Source of the DNA: Parasporobacterium sp.
Lineage (GTDB): Bacteria; Bacillota; Clostridia; Lachnospirales; Lachnospiraceae
DNA: 64,000 bases
Assembly (NCBI GenBank): GCA_017459985.1
Contig: JAFUBX010000021.1
Coordinates: 1-64,000, forward strand
Direction of reading: 5' to 3'
In this document: positions 61,178 through 64,000 of the stretch, in pieces
Numbering within the stretch: the stretch's first letter is position 1
Layout: each line of letters opens with the position of its first letter
Program-made: the position numbers and the translations under genes
The notes under the pieces: generated by a model
Told to the model about the DNA's origin: nothing
Databases searched by the model: none
What the model saw: only the letters and a program-made list of their open reading frames with translations

Positions 61178-62371
61178 ATGAATTTTATTTTTATTTCCCC
61201 ATATTTTCCGCATACTTACTGGCAGTTCTGCAACCGGCTGCGCCGGAACGGAGTGAATGTCCTCGGAATCGGGGACGCTTCCTATGACAGTCTGGAGCAG
61301 TCCCTGAAGGAATCCCTTACCGAATACTACCGGGTGGACTCTCTGGAAAACTACGACGAAGTCTACCGGGCGGTCGCCTATTTTGCCTTCCACTACGGAA
61401 AGCCGGACTGGCTGGAATCCAACAATGAGTACTGGCTGGAGCAGGACGCCCGGCTGCGCACGGATTTTCACATTACAACCGGGATCCAGGCGGACGAGAT
61501 CAGTTCCTGGAAACACAAATCCGGTATGAAGCCGGTTTACCAGAAGGCCAAAATCCCCACTGCCCGGTGCCACGCCGTCAGCACGATCACGGCTGCCCGA
61601 AAGTTCATCCGGGAGAACGGCGGATACCCGGTCATCGCCAAACCGGACGTCGGGGTCGGCGCCTCCAATACCTGGAAGCTGGAGAATGACGCGGATCTGT
61701 CCGCGTTCTTTCAGGAAAAGCCGGAGGTGCCCTATCTGATCGAAGAATTTGTGGAGGGGGACATCTTCTCCTACGACGCCGTTGTTGACTCCCAATGTAA
61801 ACCGCTCTTTGAATCCATGACGGCCTGGCCGCCCTCCATCGCGGACATCGTCAACCACGATCTGGACCTGGCGTATTATGTTGCTGCCGCGGTGCCCGCC
61901 CCGCTCCGGAAGCTGGGAAGGGCTGCCCTGAAGGCATTCAATGTCAGGAGCCGCTTTGTGCATCTGGAATTTTTCCGGCTGACAAAGGCCAGAAAAGGCC
62001 TTGGAGAGGTGGGCGACTACGTTGCCCTGGAGGTCAATATGCGGCCCGCCGGAGGATACACGCCGGATATGATGAATTTTGCCCATTCCACGGATGTGTA
62101 TCAGATCTGGGCGGATATGGTGACCGCAGACCAGAGACTCCTCCCGGACAGCAAGGATCACCACTGGTGCGTTTACGCCGGCCGGAAGGACTGGTTCGAA
62201 TATGTCCACACTCATGAGGAGATCCTGGAGAAATACGGAAGCCGCATCGTGATGTGCGAGCGGATGCCGGAGCTGATGTGGGCGACCATGGGCAATCAGA
62301 TGTATACGGCCCATGCGGCCAGCGAGGAAGACGCCCTGGAATTCATCCGGTTCATTCAGGAGCGGAGATAA
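61178..62371 (+). CDS. ATP-grasp family ligase
   Basis: A 397-residue enzyme with an N-terminal Rossmann-like part (MNFIFISPYFPHTYWQFCNRL) and an ATP-grasp core: GYPVIAKPDVGVGASNTWKL (about 150-170), YLIEEFVEGDIFSYDAVV (about 190-207) and the Mg-binding VALEVNMRPAGGYTPDMMN (about 283-300). ATP-grasp enzymes join a carboxylate to an amine or thiol through an acyl phosphate; partners are unknown here. Start at 61178 places the usual FIFISP opening; ATG at 61160 is an alternative. Ends with a strong terminator; no partner gene is adjacent. Confidence 0.82.
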   Translation: MNFIFISPYFPHTYWQFCNRLRRNGVNVLGIGDASYDSLEQSLKESLTEYYRVDSLENYDEVYRAVAYFAFHYGKPDWLESNNEYWLEQDARLRTDFHITTGIQADEISSWKHKSGMKPVYQKAKIPTARCHAVSTITAARKFIRENGGYPVIAKPDVGVGASNTWKLENDADLSAFFQEKPEVPYLIEEFVEGDIFSYDAVVDSQCKPLFESMTAWPPSIADIVNHDLDLAYYVAAAVPAPLRKLGRAALKAFNVRSRFVHLEFFRLTKARKGLGEVGDYVALEVNMRPAGGYTPDMMNFAHSTDVYQIWADMVTADQRLLPDSKDHHWCVYAGRKDWFEYVHTHEEILEKYGSRIVMCERMPELMWATMGNQMYTAHAASEEDALEFIRFIQERR

Positions 62372-62413
62372 GCGGTTTTGCGATCAATTTCCGCTTCATC
62401 CGGGAACGGTGAT

Positions 62414-62467
62414 AGCAGACCTGAACTGCCGGGGATATTCCCATCTGCATTTCAGGTTTGCTTTTTT
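62414..62467 (+). terminator. Rho-independent terminator of the ATP-grasp gene
   Basis: AGCAGACCTGAA and TTCAGGTTTGCT pair (one G-T) around a loop of about 25 bases, followed by six T, about 45 bases past the stop. The rest of the gap up to 62558 is promoter-like AT-rich sequence. Confidence 0.8.
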
Positions 62468-62558
62468 ACTGCACTTGATTAAAATTCTTCTTTTCTAATC
62501 CTTCTATTTGTTATAAACTAAGAGCCAAATACATTTGTTATTTAATTAGGAGGAAAAT

Positions 62559-63401
62559 ATGAAAAAGCTAATCGTAATCGCACTTGCTCTTATGCTGCTG
62601 ATCGCAACCCCTGTCTTCGCAGAGGAAGCAATCCCCGGAGTGGAAGACGGCGTACTGACCGTTGCCATGGAATGTGCCTACGCTCCCTACAACTGGGCCC
62701 AGTCCGATGACTCCAACGGAGCTGTTCCGATCAAGGATTCTCTGCTGTATGCCAACGGCTATGATGTTATGACCGCTAAGGCGATCTGTGAAGCCAACGG
62801 CTGGGATCTGGAAGTTCTGCAGCTGGATTGGGATTCTCTGATCCCCGCTGTACAGTCCGGCATCTGTGACGCTGTCATCGCCGGCCAGAGTATGACCTCA
62901 GAACGTATGGAAGCCGTTGATTTTGCAGGCCCGTATCTGTATGCCACCATCGTCTGCCTGACAAAACAGGACAGCCCCTTCGCAGAAGCCAAGGGAATCT
63001 CCAATCTGAAGGGCGGCACCTGCACCAGCCAGAGCGGAACCATCTGGTATGATTCCTGCCTGCCTCAGATCCCGGAAGCACAGATCGGCATGCCGGCAGA
63101 ATCCGCACCGGCAATGTTAATGGCATTGGAATCCGGAATGGTGGATTTCGTCTGCACGGATATGCCGACCGCCCAGGGTGCGCTGATCGCTTATCCGGAT
63201 CTGGTCATCCTTGATTTTGCGGGAAGCGGAGATGATTTTGAAGTTTCCGACGAAGAGGTCAACATCGGCATTTCCATTCAGAAGGGAAATACCGCGCTGG
63301 TGGATGCTGTCAACAGCTATCTGAGCGACAAGACCGCAGAGGATTTCAATCAGCTGATGCAGGAAGCCATCAAGATCCAGCCGCTGAGCGAAGAAGAATA
63401 A
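62559..63401 (+). CDS. Amino-acid ABC importer, solute-binding protein
   Basis: A 280-residue SBP_bac_3 protein. Signal peptide MKKLIVIALALMLLIATPVF (cut AEEA), then LTVAMECAYAPYNWAQ, GYDVMTAKAICEANGW, LQLDWDSLIPAVQSGICDAVIAGQSMTSER and VDFAGPYLYA, the standard polar amino-acid binder pattern; the Arg that holds the ligand carboxylate is in SERMEAV. The longer loop DDSNGAVPIKDSLLYAN is less common. TTAGGAGG precedes ATG. Followed by its permease gene. The exact amino acid is unknown. Confidence 0.9.
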   Translation: MKKLIVIALALMLLIATPVFAEEAIPGVEDGVLTVAMECAYAPYNWAQSDDSNGAVPIKDSLLYANGYDVMTAKAICEANGWDLEVLQLDWDSLIPAVQSGICDAVIAGQSMTSERMEAVDFAGPYLYATIVCLTKQDSPFAEAKGISNLKGGTCTSQSGTIWYDSCLPQIPEAQIGMPAESAPAMLMALESGMVDFVCTDMPTAQGALIAYPDLVILDFAGSGDDFEVSDEEVNIGISIQKGNTALVDAVNSYLSDKTAEDFNQLMQEAIKIQPLSEEE

Positions 63402-63424
63402 TCGAATAAGGATGTGCAACTATT

Positions 63425-64000
63425 ATGTTTTCACAGCTTCTTTCTGATATTGGCAGTCTCTGGGAAAAATACGGGACGGTATATCTGACAGGAATTGCCA
63501 ATACATTAATCTTAGCAGTCACCGCCACATTGATCGGCTGTATCATCGGATTTTTCTGCGGCATTCTGCAGACGATCCCGTACAATTCCAACGACAATGT
63601 GTTCAAACGCTTTGTACTGAAGCTGATCCGGATCATCATCCGGGTCTATGTGGAAGTTTTCCGTGGCACGCCCATGATCCTGCAGGCCGTATTTATTTAT
63701 TACGGCCTGCCGTATTTCTTCAATGTGGCATTCAAGGATATCTGGACCGTCAGCATCATCGTCGTTTCCATCAATACCGGCGCGTACATGGCAGAATCCG
63801 TCCGCGGCGGAATCATGAGTATCGATGTGGGCCAGTTCGAAGGCGCCAAGGCCATCGGCATGAATCACTGGCAGACCATGCTCTACGTCGTCCTGCCCCA
63901 GACGCTGCGGAACATCATGCCGCAGATCGGAAACAACTATATTATCAATGTCAAGGATACGTCCGTCATGTTCATCATCGGTTTCTCCGATTTCTTTGCA
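63425..64000 (+). CDS. Amino-acid ABC importer permease, cut by window end
   Basis: The first 192 codons of a HisM/GlnP-type permease: TGIANTLILAVTATLIGCIIGFFCG, RVYVEVFRGTPMILQAVFIYYGLP and the EAA coupling loop SIDVGQFEGAKAIGMNHWQTMLYVVLPQ are typical, with four helices seen so far. The ribosome site is modest. The ATPase gene is expected beyond the window edge. Confidence 0.92.
   Translation, partial: MFSQLLSDIGSLWEKYGTVYLTGIANTLILAVTATLIGCIIGFFCGILQTIPYNSNDNVFKRFVLKLIRIIIRVYVEVFRGTPMILQAVFIYYGLPYFFNVAFKDIWTVSIIVVSINTGAYMAESVRGGIMSIDVGQFEGAKAIGMNHWQTMLYVVLPQTLRNIMPQIGNNYIINVKDTSVMFIIGFSDFFA

Noticed and set aside
1..64000. tRNA, rRNA, transposase or prophage genes
   Set aside because: None could be recognised on either strand; the only element-like structure is the hairpin-bounded cassette, which lacks a known transposase.

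Overview
The window reads as a chromosomal piece of a Gram-positive anaerobe of the class Clostridia, most likely Lachnospiraceae or a close relative. The grounds are strong AGGAGG-type ribosome sites, consensus TTGACA/TATAAT promoters, an frl-type fructosamine operon, corrinoid/tetrahydrofolate one-carbon genes, an Fe-S type PurF and several Lachnospiraceae-style secreted proteins. The assignment is inference from gene content; no rRNA or tRNA gene was seen.

Layout. 1-3489: 3'-incomplete repeat-rich surface protein. 3764-9809: EamA permease, AI-2E family protein, UvrD/PcrA-like helicase, Cof-type HAD phosphatase and a truncated PD-(D/E)XK-like protein. 10184-17452: secreted beta-helix-like protein, HEPN/kinase-remnant protein, AlaX editing enzyme, hairpin-repeat cluster and anchored carboxylesterase. 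17564-24912: an unusual metabolic island with an EtfA-methylenetetrahydrofolate reductase fusion, EtfB, a methyltetrahydrofolate methyltransferase, an Rrf2 regulator, a RuBisCO-like protein and a split transketolase. 24942-27238: secreted NTF2-like protein and a peptidoglycan hydrolase. 27350-32686: five-gene nickel/peptide-type ABC importer behind a cobalamin riboswitch and terminator, hence probably cobalt (or corrinoid-related) uptake. 32875-35473: a 2.6-kb element bounded by 182-bp inverted repeats of three hairpins each, carrying a PD-(D/E)XK-like gene and a membrane protein; it abuts two decayed dehydrogenase/reductase genes. 36831-46521: TRIC-like channel, TauE/SafE permease, large noncoding repeat element A, cytochrome-b-like membrane protein with MarR regulator, UroD-type methyltransferase and two two-component systems. 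48105-55859: fructosamine (frl) operon with its GntR regulator, a beta-phosphoglucomutase-like phosphatase and a YjdI-type ferredoxin-like protein. 56075-57026: noncoding repeat element B, an inverted relative of A. 57109-64000: ZinT/GLUG secreted protein with a metal-box-like operator, purF, ATP-grasp enzyme and an amino-acid ABC importer cut by the window end.

How the parts fit. Corrinoid-dependent methyl transfer to folate (MeTr and the UroD-type protein), an Etf-linked reductase acting on methyl-folate, and B12-controlled metal uptake form a coherent one-carbon theme. The RuBisCO-like protein and split transketolase next door suggest a sugar-phosphate or branched-sugar route whose substrate cannot be read from sequence. 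The frl operon gives Amadori-product catabolism.

The most unusual signal is noncoding. Families of hairpin repeats of about 37-52 bp fill several intergenic regions, form the inverted ends of the 2.6-kb element, and recur inside two 1-kb inverted elements at 38.5-39.9 and 56.1-57.0 kb. Both PD-(D/E)XK-like genes lie beside such hairpins, which invites comparison with REP/RAYT-type systems; that link is a hypothesis. Identity values are estimates by eye.
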